A stretch of DNA of 64,000 nt from Acinetobacter lwoffii (GCF_015602705.1 NZ_CP059081.1:1683702-1747701); one strand, 5' to 3'; positions 27,635 through 37,986 are shown, counted from the first letter of the stretch. Made by a program: numbers and translations. The notes: generated from the sequence alone by a model not told the origin.

Positions 27635-28132
27635 TTATTTAATTGCATTAACCTTTTGAATCATTTTATCAGTTAAATCATATTTAGCATCATAAGCAAG
27701 TGCTGAATTTTTATTTAAAACCACATCCAAGTTGTTTTCTCTACGCAATTGTTCAGCAATTTGCTTTACTCGTGCATCAAATACAATTCGGATCTGCTGA
27801 ATCGAGCTTTGAACATTAGTCTGTACAGATTGTTGTAACTGATTCAATTCTTGCAGCTTAGCCTGATATTGCGCAGACATTTTCTGTTTTTCAGTCTCAC
27901 TGAGCTTAGTATTGGATTGAGCACGTTGCTGCAAAGCTTCCAGCTCTTTGCTGAGTTGCTCAATCTTGGTGGTTTGTGGCTGAATTTTTTGCTGAAATGC
28001 CGTGTTTTGTTGTTTCAGATAAGTACTACCTTCAACCACACGCTCCAAGTCAATTACCCCCATACTGGCCGCTTGAGTTAAAGGTGCAACACTTGCCAAA
28101 GCCAGGCTCATTGCCATAATCATTTTTTTCAT
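27635..28132 (-). CDS. skp: Periplasmic chaperone Skp (OmpH)
   Basis: Trimeric holdase for unfolded outer-membrane proteins on their way to BamA. 165 aa from ATG 28132 (MKKMIMAMSLALASV), which has GAGTAAGA upstream; the ATG at 28144 has none. Signal peptide cleaved after about TQA; the mature part starts ASMGVIDLERVVEGS and continues with a long Gln-rich coiled coil (tentacles). Located after bamA, behind a terminator-like hairpin. Confidence 0.93.
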   Translation of the reverse strand: MKKMIMAMSLALASVAPLTQAASMGVIDLERVVEGSTYLKQQNTAFQQKIQPQTTKIEQLSKELEALQQRAQSNTKLSETEKQKMSAQYQAKLQELNQLQQSVQTNVQSSIQQIRIVFDARVKQIAEQLRRENNLDVVLNKNSALAYDAKYDLTDKMIQKVNAIK

Positions 28133-28146
28133 ATTCTTACTCATTC

Positions 28147-28187
28147 AAAAAAATTTGCTCACAAAACCTGCAGGCTTTATGAGCAAA
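28147..28187 (-). terminator. Terminator-like hairpin between bamA and skp
   Basis: On the minus strand TTTGCTCA / TGAGCAAA with an inner CCTGCAGG palindrome, followed at once by seven T residues. It sits inside the operon, 25 bases past bamA and just before skp, so partial termination could lower skp-lpxD-fabZ-lpxA relative to bamA. Confidence 0.6.
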
Positions 28188-28212
28188 ATTTAGTTTCTAG
28201 GTCAAAACGATT

Positions 28213-30708
28213 TTAGAAAGTACGTCCAATTTCGAACTGGATGTTTTTAGTATCATCACCGTCTTTTTTATTCAACGGATAAGCATAGCTGAGAGACAAT
28301 GGCCCAATCATGGTGATCCAGGTGAAACCAGCACCCACGCTATAACGCATATTATCTGCATCAAAACCGAAGTTATCTTTACAGTATTGGCGCGCATTAT
28401 ATGTAGTACTACCTACAATAATATCGCTACCTGAAGCTGGTATATCACAATTAGTATCAAATACTTGTGCGCCTTCAGCAAAAATCACTGGACGTACCTG
28501 ACGTGCCCAATCCCCTTTAAATGGCACCGGAAGTACCAGTTCAGTACCAAATTGCACTAAAGCATTACCACCAACCTCTTCAGGTGAAGGGTCAGGCTCA
28601 CCTCTTTCACTAAAAAATACACCATCATATTTCGGACCTAATGTACTATTTTCATAGCCACGAACTGAACCGAAACCACCAGCATAGAAATTCTTATAGA
28701 ATGGCAGGTCATTACCATAACCCAACTTACCATAACCACGCAGGACAAAATCTTTGCCTAATGGGAAAAAGGCTTGAGCATCATAAGTGACTTTCTGATA
28801 CTCGACATCACTACCTGGTAATGCAATTTCCGCATTCACACGATGTGACATACCCGTTGTCGGGAACATAGGACGGTTTAAAGTATTATACGACCAACCC
28901 AAATTCAGATTATATGTTAAAAAATCACCTTTAAATTCATCAAAGAATTGAGCAGGCTGACTACACTCTCTTGTGGTCGCATTCCAGAACTCTGGTGGGC
29001 AATAAGTATCTATTCGCCCTGTCTCTTTACCACCATTCGCTAATAAATAATCACGAACATAAGTAGATACTCCAGAACCAGTTGTTACTTCAGTCTGATC
29101 GACATTCAATCCTAAACTAACACTCTGGTTTTCATCGATTGGATAACCAAAGTTAATCCCACCTCCAAAACTGTCTGTTACATAGTTATTGACGTTATAG
29201 TCATCATCAAGCTTGGTTTTACGGTAGTACATATTATAGCCGCGACGCACACCATCAATGGTGAAGTACGGGTCCATCACGCTCAAGTTATAGTAATCTT
29301 GAGTTTCAGAACGCGACAAATCGATTGAAACACTATTACCTGTACCCAGGAAGTTGGTCTGACTTAAACCTGCCTGGAAAGTTACACCACCGCTTTGCGA
29401 GAAACCAACTGCTAAAGTACTGGTCCCTGAATGCTGCTCTTCAACGGCAACATTCAAGTCCACCTGATCTGGCGCACCCGGAATACGTGCAGGTTTGATA
29501 TCGACAGTTTTAAAGAACCCGGTACGTTCCAGACGGACCTTAGACAGGTCAATTTTTTCATTACTGGCAAGCGCACCTTCCATTTGGCGCATTTCACGAC
29601 GTAATACTTCATCTGCAGTTTTAGTATTACCAGTGAAATTAATACGTCTTACCGTAACTTGCTGACCTGGATTGATATAGTAATTTAGATCAACCAGTTT
29701 GGTTTCGTTGTTAATTTGAGGAACAATGTTGACTTCTGCATAGTAATAACCAGCATTACCATATTTACGCTGTAATAACTGCTTAACCGCGTTAACTTTT
29801 TCCTGCGAATAAATTTCACCTTCTTTGAAGATTTGTAAAGCCTGCAATTCTTCAGTTTTATAAAGCGCATCACCTAAGTATTTGGTTTGACCAAATTTAA
29901 ATTGCTCGCCCTCATCCACAGAAACTTCGATGAAGACATTCTTTTTATCTTCACTCAAGTTCAGGCTGGAATTGGTAATATTAAAGTTGATATAGCCGCG
30001 ATTGAGATACATGGCACGCAAAGCTTCCAGGCTTGCCGCCATCTTTTCACGTGCATAACGGTCATTACGCGAAATAACCGAACTCCAACCGCTTTCTTTT
30101 ACTGCAAAGGCCTGCTTGATATCAGATTCTTTAAATACAGTATTCCCGATAATATTGATATCGAAAACTTTGGCCGCTTTACCTTCAATAAAATCAATTA
30201 GCAATTCAACACGGTTATTTGGTCGAGGCGTCGTAGTGACCGTAATATCGGCATCATAACGACCTTGCTGCATGTATTGCTGTTCAAGTTCAGTTTCAAT
30301 GGTTTGCAGCGCTGATTTTTTCAGCACTTCACCTTCAGCCAGACCCATTTTTTTCAGGCCATCTTCAAGTGCTTCCTTAGGAATCAGCTTATTGCCTTTC
30401 AATTCGATTTTCGAAATGACCGGGCGTTCAACAACTTGGAAAACCAAGGTATTGCCCTGCTGAACGGCTTTAATGTCATCAAACAGGCCTGATGCATACA
30501 TGCTACGAATTGCATTGGCAATGATTGGATCATTGACCCGATCACCACTGTTAATCGGCACTAGGCCATACACATTGTCAGGAGTTAAACGTACTAATCC
30601 ATCAAATTTTATATCTTGTACAATGAATTCATCTGCTGCATATACTTGTTGTGCTACTGCCATTGCACTAACGAGTGCCAGAGGCATAAATAAATGTGTG
30701 TGCTGCAT
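28213..30708 (-). CDS. bamA: Outer-membrane protein assembly factor BamA
   Basis: Central Omp85 component of the BAM complex that inserts beta-barrels. 831 aa: signal peptide (cleaved near VYA-ADEF), five POTRA domains (about residues 25-425, including FIVQDIKFDGLVRL at the first), and a 16-strand barrel with the conserved loop-6 VRGYE motif and a C-terminal Phe (FEIGRTF). A Cys-containing extracellular segment (about residues 560-600) is probably an Acinetobacter-specific loop. Downstream of rseP. Confidence 0.97.
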   Translation of the reverse strand: MQHTHLFMPLALVSAMAVAQQVYAADEFIVQDIKFDGLVRLTPDNVYGLVPINSGDRVNDPIIANAIRSMYASGLFDDIKAVQQGNTLVFQVVERPVISKIELKGNKLIPKEALEDGLKKMGLAEGEVLKKSALQTIETELEQQYMQQGRYDADITVTTTPRPNNRVELLIDFIEGKAAKVFDINIIGNTVFKESDIKQAFAVKESGWSSVISRNDRYAREKMAASLEALRAMYLNRGYINFNITNSSLNLSEDKKNVFIEVSVDEGEQFKFGQTKYLGDALYKTEELQALQIFKEGEIYSQEKVNAVKQLLQRKYGNAGYYYAEVNIVPQINNETKLVDLNYYINPGQQVTVRRINFTGNTKTADEVLRREMRQMEGALASNEKIDLSKVRLERTGFFKTVDIKPARIPGAPDQVDLNVAVEEQHSGTSTLAVGFSQSGGVTFQAGLSQTNFLGTGNSVSIDLSRSETQDYYNLSVMDPYFTIDGVRRGYNMYYRKTKLDDDYNVNNYVTDSFGGGINFGYPIDENQSVSLGLNVDQTEVTTGSGVSTYVRDYLLANGGKETGRIDTYCPPEFWNATTRECSQPAQFFDEFKGDFLTYNLNLGWSYNTLNRPMFPTTGMSHRVNAEIALPGSDVEYQKVTYDAQAFFPLGKDFVLRGYGKLGYGNDLPFYKNFYAGGFGSVRGYENSTLGPKYDGVFFSERGEPDPSPEEVGGNALVQFGTELVLPVPFKGDWARQVRPVIFAEGAQVFDTNCDIPASGSDIIVGSTTYNARQYCKDNFGFDADNMRYSVGAGFTWITMIGPLSLSYAYPLNKKDGDDTKNIQFEIGRTF

Positions 30709-30747
30709 GCCAGTCTTTTCCGCTGTTAATTTATTCCATTTACGTTG

Positions 30748-32103
30748 TTATAAACGCATAAAATCATTAAATAATGCCAGAAGCATCATACTGCCGAGCA
30801 GTACCATACCAATTTTTAGTCCAACCAATTGTATTTGTTCGGAAACAGGTTTACCACGAATTAATTCAACAAAATAGTAAACCAGATGTCCGCCATCAAG
30901 CATTGGAATAGGCAGTAGATTTAATATTCCTAAACTTACACTCATTAGCGCCATAAAGGAAATAAAAGTTTCCCAGCCCATTTCTGCGCTTTGTCCTGCC
31001 ACTTTGGCAATGGTAATTGGACCTGATAAATTATCCAGGCCAATCAGGCCACGTACCATTTTGACAATCGAGTTCAGAATCATCGAAGATAAATGTGCTG
31101 TTTTATCAAATGCCATCACCAGTGCTTCGCCTGGCGAGTAATGAATGGTCTGTTTATATTCTGCAGGAATATTCAGTTTACCCGGATCGCTTTGTACGCC
31201 CAGCATACCGGTCACATTGCCCATATTGTCACGTTTGCCTTGCGGCATGACTTCTAGCTGAACCACCTGATTTTCGCGTAGAACATCCATTTTGAGTAAT
31301 TTTTCTGGAGATGCCTGTACCACCTGCACCACATCAAACCAGTCTTTCATCTGAACGCCGTCAATAGCCAGGATCTTGTCGCCTTCTTTCAAACCTTGAC
31401 GGATGGCTGCACCATCTTCACTCAGCTTGCTGATCACTGCCGGAATTTCTGGCCGATAAGGCAAGAACCCCAGGCTTTCTAGCGGCGATTGACTTTGATC
31501 TTTTAAATAGTTTTGAATCGGCAACTGGAACAGTTTGTTTTCACCAGCGCGATCTGCCTGAATAGAAACTACGCCAGTTTCACCAACACGATCTACCAAG
31601 GCATAACTGAGTTTTTCCCAAGTTTCCACCTGGGTACCATCCACAGCTATAATTTTGTCACCCGGCTGCATTTGTACGGTGGCAGCAGGCGTATTTGGTA
31701 AAACTTTACCCACACGGGTATTCAGCTGTTCTTGAGCTGGTAAAAATAACACCCAGAACAGAAGGACTGCAAAAATCAGGTTAATTAATGGTCCCGCTGC
31801 CACGATGGCAATCCGTTTCCACGGATGCTGACGATTGAAAGCTTTGGGTAAGTCTTCTTCAGCAACATTACCTTCACGTTCATCCAGCATCTTGACATAG
31901 CCACCCAAAGGCAAGGCAGACAATTGATACTGAATTCCGGATTTTTTCGAGGTCCATTTTAATAATGTTGGCCCAAATCCAATCGAATAGACCAATACTT
32001 TAACGCCCAGTTTACGCGCCACAATATAGTGACCGAACTCGTGAATCGCAATTAAGGGACCGAGTAAGAGAATTGCAGCGGCAATCATAAACAAGGCATT
32101 CAT
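30748..32103 (-). CDS. rseP: Site-2 zinc metalloprotease RseP
   Basis: Intramembrane protease that releases sigma-E from anti-sigma factors and clears signal peptides in relatives. 451 aa. Zinc motif HEFGH at residues 21-25 in the first TM helix, two PDZ domains in the periplasmic part (GDKIIAVDGTQVETWEKL and GDKILAIDGVQMKDWFD), and the third zinc ligand in PIPMLDGGHL near the C-terminus. Three bases after dxr. Confidence 0.96.
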   Translation of the reverse strand: MNALFMIAAAILLLGPLIAIHEFGHYIVARKLGVKVLVYSIGFGPTLLKWTSKKSGIQYQLSALPLGGYVKMLDEREGNVAEEDLPKAFNRQHPWKRIAIVAAGPLINLIFAVLLFWVLFLPAQEQLNTRVGKVLPNTPAATVQMQPGDKIIAVDGTQVETWEKLSYALVDRVGETGVVSIQADRAGENKLFQLPIQNYLKDQSQSPLESLGFLPYRPEIPAVISKLSEDGAAIRQGLKEGDKILAIDGVQMKDWFDVVQVVQASPEKLLKMDVLRENQVVQLEVMPQGKRDNMGNVTGMLGVQSDPGKLNIPAEYKQTIHYSPGEALVMAFDKTAHLSSMILNSIVKMVRGLIGLDNLSGPITIAKVAGQSAEMGWETFISFMALMSVSLGILNLLPIPMLDGGHLVYYFVELIRGKPVSEQIQLVGLKIGMVLLGSMMLLALFNDFMRL

Positions 32104-32106
32104 ATC

Positions 32107-33303
32107 TTAACTTCCTTTATTCACAACGTATTGCTGTGATAAACCTCGTGCCATTTGATCTGCTTGCAAGATAGCTTCCAGATCATGTGCAGGTTGATTG
32201 TCCATCTGATTTAGGACGTGCTCAACTACCTGAGGAATTTGGGTAAATCTGATCTGTTGATTTAAAAATGCAGCAACTGCAATTTCATTGGCCGCATTTA
32301 AAATCGCAGGTGCAATTCCGCCACTCTGCATGGCCTGACGGGCCAATTTTAATGCAGGGAAACGGAGCATATCCGGTTCTTGAAAATTAAGTTGTGAATG
32401 CATAAACAGATCCAGTGGCGCCACATGCGTACTAATACGCTCAGGCCATGCCAATGCATGTGCAATAGGCGTGCCCATATCCGGATTACCCATTTGTGCC
32501 AAAGTCGAACCATCAACGTATTGAACCATGGAGTGAATAATACTCTGTGGATGCACAACAACTGTAACAAATTGTTCTTGAACTGCAAACAAATGACACG
32601 CTTCGATCAATTCTAAACCTTTATTCATCAAGGTAGCAGAATCAACTGAAATTTTTTGACCCATGGACCAATTGGGATGCTTGCAAGCTTGGGCAGGTGT
32701 GACCTCTTCAAGTTGCTGCATACTGTGGTTCAGAAATGGGCCACCTGAAGCGGTCAGTAGAATCTGGGACACACCCAGTTTGGGCTTGCCATGACGCTCT
32801 GCTTCAAAATAATGCTGTGGCAGACATTGGAAAATCGCATTGTGTTCGGAATCCACGGGAAGCAGTAATGCCCCATGATCGCGCGCTGCCTGCATCATGA
32901 TGTCACCTGACATCACTAAGGCTTCTTTATTGGCCAGCAATACTCGCTTACCTGCTTTCACTGCAGCCAGTGTCGACAACAAGCCTGCTGCACCAACGAT
33001 TGCCGCCATGACGATATCAACATCAGCGTGTTCAGCCACAGCAATTAAACCGGCTTCATCTTGCAGAATTTCAATATCAGATAAATGATGTTGCTGAAGT
33101 AGTTTTGAAAGTTCATCTACTTTTTCAGCCGGTACCACCGCCACTTTAGGACGGTATTGCTGGCAAATTTCGACCAGCTCATCAATACGACTTTGCGCGG
33201 TCACAGCAAAAACCGAGTATGCTTCAGGATGTCGCTGCAAGATTTTTAAAGTACTTTGACCAATGGAACCTGTAGCACCCAGTATACAAACTGCTTGTGA
33301 CAT
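32107..33303 (-). CDS. dxr: 1-deoxy-D-xylulose 5-phosphate reductoisomerase
   Basis: Second step of the MEP isoprenoid pathway (also called ispC), giving 2-C-methyl-D-erythritol 4-phosphate with NADPH. 398 aa. NADPH loop [13 protein letters not shown], metal/substrate region [12 protein letters not shown], the ASGGPF loop and the [22 protein letters not shown] stretch split across residues 210-230. It starts one base after the cdsA gene ends, suggesting tight coupling. Its product feeds UppS in the same operon. Confidence 0.97.
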   Translation of the reverse strand: MSQAVCILGATGSIGQSTLKILQRHPEAYSVFAVTAQSRIDELVEICQQYRPKVAVVPAEKVDELSKLLQQHHLSDIEILQDEAGLIAVAEHADVDIVMAAIVGAAGLLSTLAAVKAGKRVLLANKEALVMSGDIMMQAARDHGALLLPVDSEHNAIFQCLPQHYFEAERHGKPKLGVSQILLTASGGPFLNHSMQQLEEVTPAQACKHPNWSMGQKISVDSATLMNKGLELIEACHLFAVQEQFVTVVVHPQSIIHSMVQYVDGSTLAQMGNPDMGTPIAHALAWPERISTHVAPLDLFMHSQLNFQEPDMLRFPALKLARQAMQSGGIAPAILNAANEIAVAAFLNQQIRFTQIPQVVEHVLNQMDNQPAHDLEAILQADQMARGLSQQYVVNKGS

Positions 33304-34128
33304 TTATAAATCTACACCAATAAGTTTTAAAACAGCCATACCTGCTGCAAAGATTGGAGCTGCAGCAAGCAAAGAATCAATACGATCCAGTACTCCGCCA
33401 TGTCCTGGCAAAATTCGACCTGAATCCTTAATACCGGCACGACGTTTGATCATGGATTCAAACAGGTCACCCAGTACCGAACTAAATACTGTAACGACAG
33501 ATAGAATCAGAAATAAAATCAGTTCTGGCCAAGTCATATCCAGATAAAGCAAGGCAACTGCCGTCACGATCAGCATTGAAGTAACGATACCGCCATACAG
33601 CCCTTCTACGGATTTATTAGGACTAACATTCGGCGCCAACTTTTTCTTGCCAAATTTACGACCCACAAAATATGCACCACTATCTGCGCCCCATACCAGT
33701 AAAAACAGGTACATCAGCCACCACGGTGAACTTTGCCAGACAGAGAAAATTGCAGTAACCGCAGCAGAGATCAGAACTACGCCGATTCCGTGCAGGCTGG
33801 CGTTGTACCAGCCATCATATTCAGGATAGGTTTTAACCCAGTAAATACTGAGCAACCAGGTAATTATAGAAGCTACCCATAACAATAAGGCAACTTCGGC
33901 AAAATACAATGCCAAAGCTGAAAGTGCCGCAGTGAGCACTCCATATCCCCAAGCAACAGGTTTGATGACATGTTTAAATTTTCGCGGCATGAGTTTGAAC
34001 CACTCATAGCCGGCCACCCCAGCAGCAAGAACCATCAATACAAACATTGGATAATGTGATTCGGTAGCAAACATACAGCTCAGTACAACTGCTACCAACA
34101 CCAATGCGGTTATAATCCGCTCAAACAT
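33304..34128 (-). CDS. cdsA: Phosphatidate cytidylyltransferase
   Basis: Makes CDP-diacylglycerol from phosphatidate and CTP, the branch point for phospholipids. 274 aa, about eight TM helices. The family signature is complete near the C-terminus: KRRAGIKDSGRILPGHGG followed by VLDRIDSL. Inner-membrane enzyme. The stop is three bases from uppS and dxr follows directly. Confidence 0.95.
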   Translation of the reverse strand: MFERIITALVLVAVVLSCMFATESHYPMFVLMVLAAGVAGYEWFKLMPRKFKHVIKPVAWGYGVLTAALSALALYFAEVALLLWVASIITWLLSIYWVKTYPEYDGWYNASLHGIGVVLISAAVTAIFSVWQSSPWWLMYLFLLVWGADSGAYFVGRKFGKKKLAPNVSPNKSVEGLYGGIVTSMLIVTAVALLYLDMTWPELILFLILSVVTVFSSVLGDLFESMIKRRAGIKDSGRILPGHGGVLDRIDSLLAAAPIFAAGMAVLKLIGVDL

Positions 34129-34131
34129 GTA

Positions 34132-34884
34132 TTAATTCTCAAGTTTTTCCTGATGAATCTGTTCTGATGTTTTACCAAAACGACGTTCACGCCCACCAAA
34201 TACGGCAAGTGCATCATCAAGTTCTTCAACGGTAAATTCTGGCCATAGCGTCTCAGTGAAATAAAGCTCTGCATAGGCTGCCTGCCACAACAGGAAATTC
34301 GAAAGACGGAAATCTCCACCCGTACGAATCAGCAGATCAACTGCAGGTAAATCACCGAGGCTGACATATTGACCAAATACATCAGTATTAATTGCATCAA
34401 GATCTAATTTATTTGTTAAAACATCGCTGGCAATTCGCTGTGCAGCTTGTGCCATATCCCACATACCACCATAACTGATTGCAATAGTGAGTGTCATACT
34501 ATTGAAATTAGCAGTCCTTTCTTCGGCATGCAACATAAGTCCCTGTAATTCTGGGGACAAACGGCTGCGATCACCGATAAAGCGTAAGGCAATATTGAAT
34601 TTTTCCATGCGGGGCAATTGTTCATGAATGGTATCAACCAGCAATTTCATGAGCAATTCAACTTCAAACTGTGGACGATTCCAGTTTTCACTTGAAAAGG
34701 CAAATACAGTTAAAGCCTGGATATTTCTTTTTTTACAGTGTTCAACAATCGGATCCAGAACCGTTTTTCCTTCACGGTGTCCATCACCTTTTTGCATCTG
34801 ATTTTTTTTGGCAAAACGATTGTTGCCATCCATGATGATGGCAACATGTTTCGGAAGACGGGGATTTTCTTCAGCAACGGTCAT
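34132..34884 (-). CDS. uppS: Undecaprenyl diphosphate synthase
   Basis: Cis-prenyltransferase that makes the C55 lipid carrier for peptidoglycan and other glycans. 250 aa. The catalytic Asp19 lies in IMDGNNRFAKK; most homologues have DGNGRWA, so Asn22 and Phe24 deviate while Asp and Arg are kept. The C-terminal signature RTGGDFRLSNFLLWQ and the AYAELYFTETLWPEF segment are normal apart from Phe-Arg-Leu in place of the usual Arg-Ile region. Between frr and cdsA in the envelope operon. Confidence 0.95.
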   Translation of the reverse strand: MTVAEENPRLPKHVAIIMDGNNRFAKKNQMQKGDGHREGKTVLDPIVEHCKKRNIQALTVFAFSSENWNRPQFEVELLMKLLVDTIHEQLPRMEKFNIALRFIGDRSRLSPELQGLMLHAEERTANFNSMTLTIAISYGGMWDMAQAAQRIASDVLTNKLDLDAINTDVFGQYVSLGDLPAVDLLIRTGGDFRLSNFLLWQAAYAELYFTETLWPEFTVEELDDALAVFGGRERRFGKTSEQIHQEKLEN

Positions 34885-34891
34885 CGATGAA

Positions 34892-35446
34892 TTAGACCTT
34901 CATCAATTCAGCTTCTTTCGCAGCCAAGCGCTTGTCAACTTCAGCAACAAATTTGTCGGTAATTTTCTGGATTTCGTCAGCAGCACGACGCTCTTCATCT
35001 TCAGAAATTTCTTTTTCTTTCAACAAAGCTTTGATATCGCCCAATACATCACGACGAATGTTACGGATCGCTACTTTGGCATTTTCTGCTTCATTACGCG
35101 CAACTTTTTGCATGTCACGACGCGTTTCTTCAGTCAACGCAGCCATCGGTACACGAATCGCATCTGCTGTAATTGGGTTTAGACCCAAATCAGATTCACG
35201 AATCGCTTTATCAATTGCAGAAACCATTGAACGTTCGAAAGGCTGGATTAACAAAGTACGTGAATCTTCAACACCTACGTTTGCCACCTGGTTTAATGGA
35301 ACGTCTGAACCATAGTAAGAAACCATCACGTTATTTAAAATTGATGGATGCGCACGACCGGTACGAACTTTTGCAAAACCATGCTCTAGAGATTCTAGAG
35401 TTTTGTTCATACGGTCTTCGCTGTCTTTTTTAAGATCGTTAATCAT
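34892..35446 (-). CDS. frr: Ribosome recycling factor
   Basis: Splits post-termination ribosomes with EF-G. 184 aa, family length. Typical segments: [58 protein letters not shown] and the C-terminal helix [18 protein letters not shown]. Located 80 bases after pyrH and 7 bases before uppS. Confidence 0.97.
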   Translation of the reverse strand: MINDLKKDSEDRMNKTLESLEHGFAKVRTGRAHPSILNNVMVSYYGSDVPLNQVANVGVEDSRTLLIQPFERSMVSAIDKAIRESDLGLNPITADAIRVPMAALTEETRRDMQKVARNEAENAKVAIRNIRRDVLGDIKALLKEKEISEDEERRAADEIQKITDKFVAEVDKRLAAKEAELMKV

Positions 35447-35526
35447 ATGATCTTCCTTACTTAATTCTTGAAAAGAGGTTATTACTAAATTAGCGTGTAG
35501 TATAAAGTGCTTTGGTGCTCACGTCA

Positions 35527-36255
35527 TTAATTGGTAACGTGAGTCCCTTCTTTTTCACCCATCACAACGGAAAGCAATGCGCCAGATTTATTCATATCGA
35601 ATACTTGTAGCGGCACGTTGTGATCACGACATAAACAGATTGCAGTTAAGTCCATTACACCCAGCTTTTCGTCCAGAACCTGGTCAAAAGTCAATGTGTC
35701 ATATTTAACCGCATCATCATATTTGCTTGGATCTTTGTTATATACGCCATCAACTTTGGTCGCTTTCAAGATCAAGTCTGATTCGATTTCAATACCACGT
35801 AAACAGGCAGCTGTATCTGTCGTAAAGAACGGATTACCTGTACCTGCCACGAATACACACACTTCACCCTGAGTCAGGTGACGGATTGCATCACGGCTTG
35901 AGTAAGACTCAACCACGGCACCAATTGGCAATGCAGACATTAAACGGGTTTTAATATTACGGCGCACCAAAGCGTCGCGAAGTGCCAAACCGTTCATGAC
36001 TGTTGCTAGCATACCCATCTGGTCGCCAGTTACACGACCAACTAGACCATCTTTTTGTAGCTGGCTACCGCGATACAGGTTACCACCACCCACAACAATA
36101 CCTACTTGTACGCCTAAACCCACGAGGTGCGCAATAGAAAGTGACATCTGATCGAGCACTTGTGCATCGATCCCCATGTCTTTATTGCCTGCCAGCGCTT
36201 CACCAGAAAGCTTTAACAGGATGCGACCAAAGCGTGGCTTTTTAGAATCCAACAT
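35527..36255 (-). CDS. pyrH: UMP kinase
   Basis: Phosphorylates UMP to UDP; hexameric amino-acid-kinase fold enzyme regulated by GTP and UTP in relatives. 242 aa from ATG 36255, placed 7 bases after GGAG; ATG 36258 and TTG 36261 are closer to the site and less likely. Motifs: [39 protein letters not shown] and KATKVDGVY. First gene of the envelope block if rimO is transcribed separately; the usual rpsB-tsf pair is not upstream. Confidence 0.96.
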   Translation of the reverse strand: MLDSKKPRFGRILLKLSGEALAGNKDMGIDAQVLDQMSLSIAHLVGLGVQVGIVVGGGNLYRGSQLQKDGLVGRVTGDQMGMLATVMNGLALRDALVRRNIKTRLMSALPIGAVVESYSSRDAIRHLTQGEVCVFVAGTGNPFFTTDTAACLRGIEIESDLILKATKVDGVYNKDPSKYDDAVKYDTLTFDQVLDEKLGVMDLTAICLCRDHNVPLQVFDMNKSGALLSVVMGEKEGTHVTN

Positions 36256-36301
36256 CATCAAACTCCAAAGTATTCAATTTAAATTTTTTTAATTCAAAAT
36301 C

Positions 36302-37645
36302 TTAAGCAGACTTGATTGAAATGAGTTTTGCGTACAGATCGTATTCATCTGCATCGGTAATCTCGACTTCAAGTAAATCCCCTGCCTTAATGACGCTTTT
36401 ATCGATATCTTCAACAAAAACATTGCCATCAATTTCAGGTGCATCTGCATAAGAACGCGCAACCGCTACCGGGAATTCGTCTTCCAGGTCATCTACCAGC
36501 ACAGTCATGGTCTGACCGATACGTTTTTGGAGTTTGGCTGCCGAGATTTCTTGCTGAACCTGCATGAAACGCTCATAACGCTCTTGTTTAATTTCTTCAG
36601 GAACGTGATCTGGCAAATCATTTGCTGTCGCACCTTCAACTGGCGAATAGGTAAAACATCCCACACGATCCAGCTGGGCTTCTTTCAACCAGTCCAGTAA
36701 CATCTGGAAGTCTTCTTCGGTTTCACCCGGGAAGCCCACCACAAATGTTGAACGCAACACCAGATCAGGACATTTCTCACGCCAGATTTTCAAACGCTCC
36801 AGTGTATTTTCACTGTGCGCAGGTCGTTTCATTAGTTTGAGAATTTTTGGACTTGCGTGCTGGAATGGAATATCCAGATAAGGCAGGATTTTGCCTTGTG
36901 CCATCAGGTCAATTACTGCATCTACATGCGGATACGGGTAAACATAGTGCAAACGCACCCAGATTCCCAACTGACCTAATGCTTCACACATGTCATAGAA
37001 TTTGGTTTTAACCGGCTGGCCATTCCAGAAATCCAGCTTGTATTTCGTGTCCAGGCCATAAGCAGAAGTATCCTGGGAGATGACGAGTACTTCTTTTACA
37101 CCGGCACGTTTCAGCGCTGCAGCTTCATCAAGCACAGAACCGACTGGACGTGAAACCAGATCGCCACGCATGCTTGGAATAATACAGAAAGTACAACGAT
37201 GGTTGCAGCCTTCGGATATTTTCAGATAAGCATAATGTTTTGGCGTCAGGCGGATGCCTTGTTCTGGAACCAGATCAATAAATGGATTGTGTTTTGGCGG
37301 CTCAGGCACGTATTGATGAACCGCATCCATAACTTCTTTATATGCCGCTGCACCTGTCACTTTCAGGACATTGGGATGCATTTGGCGAATCTTGTCTTCG
37401 TCTTTACCTAGACAACCTGTTACGATCACGCGACCATTCGCGCTCATCGCCTCACCAATCGCATCTAGCGATTCTTGCACTGCGGATTCAATGAAACCAC
37501 AGGTATTTACTACAACTAAATCAGCACCGTCATAATCCGAAGCGACGTCATAACCTTCAGTCTTTAACTGGGTTAAAATACGTTCAGAATCTACCAATGC
37601 CTTAGGACAACCTAAAGATACAAAACCGACTTTGGGGGACTTCAT
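36302..37645 (-). CDS. rimO: Ribosomal protein S12 methylthiotransferase RimO
   Basis: Radical-SAM enzyme that adds a methylthio group to an Asp of S12. 447 aa with an N-terminal UPF0004 domain ([17 protein letters not shown], with Fe-S Cys residues), the radical-SAM triad CNHRCTFC in the centre, and a C-terminal TRAM domain (about residues 375-445). It lies 46 bases upstream of pyrH in the same direction and may start the same transcript. Divergent from ntrBC. Confidence 0.95.
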   Translation of the reverse strand: MKSPKVGFVSLGCPKALVDSERILTQLKTEGYDVASDYDGADLVVVNTCGFIESAVQESLDAIGEAMSANGRVIVTGCLGKDEDKIRQMHPNVLKVTGAAAYKEVMDAVHQYVPEPPKHNPFIDLVPEQGIRLTPKHYAYLKISEGCNHRCTFCIIPSMRGDLVSRPVGSVLDEAAALKRAGVKEVLVISQDTSAYGLDTKYKLDFWNGQPVKTKFYDMCEALGQLGIWVRLHYVYPYPHVDAVIDLMAQGKILPYLDIPFQHASPKILKLMKRPAHSENTLERLKIWREKCPDLVLRSTFVVGFPGETEEDFQMLLDWLKEAQLDRVGCFTYSPVEGATANDLPDHVPEEIKQERYERFMQVQQEISAAKLQKRIGQTMTVLVDDLEDEFPVAVARSYADAPEIDGNVFVEDIDKSVIKAGDLLEVEITDADEYDLYAKLISIKSA

Positions 37646-37725
37646 GAATTTTCGCTCTACTAGAATGCGCGTATTGTATGTCTTTTCGCATCATAAAAAT
37701 AGTTGAAAACCTGACTCTTTGCATC

Positions 37726-37779
37726 ATGCACTAAAATATTGCCATAAAATATTCAACATACCCACTCATGCACCAAAAT
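37726..37779 (+). promoter_or_regulatory. Two NtrC-like half-sites upstream of ntrBC
   Basis: CATGCACTAAAAT at 37726 and CATGCACCAAAAT at 37768 differ at one position and are exactly 42 bases apart (four helical turns). TGCAC[CT] is the half-site of the NtrC consensus (TGCACY-N5-GGTGCA); the second half is degenerate in both. They lie about 140-190 bases upstream of the predicted sigma-54 start, the expected place for an enhancer. Confidence 0.5.
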
Positions 37780-37890
37780 GAATCATTTTAGATTTACAGC
37801 CTCAATTTAATCCGCTATATCTAAGATGAATTGTGTTGCTCTGTCACATTTCTGCATTTCATCGCAATAAATAATCTCTCGTCATAAAAG

Positions 37891-37907
37891 TTGGCGTGCA
37901 TCTTGCA
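37891..37907 (+). promoter_or_regulatory. Sigma-54 promoter of ntrBC
   Basis: TTGGCGTGCATCTTGCA matches the -24/-12 consensus TGGCACG-N4-TTGC except at two positions; the invariant GG and GC are present with correct spacing. The transcript start would fall near 37918. Confidence 0.65.
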
Positions 37908-37986
37908 TCAAATCAGAACTTAAAATTGATTAAATTGCTTTATGAAGATGCCATTGCGCCATTTTAATACAGGAACAAACCCGCGA

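Noticed and set aside
37942..37986. Upstream ATG of ntrB as the true start
   Set aside because: No ribosome site precedes it and the added residues lie outside the PAS domain; not excluded, only less likely than 37987.
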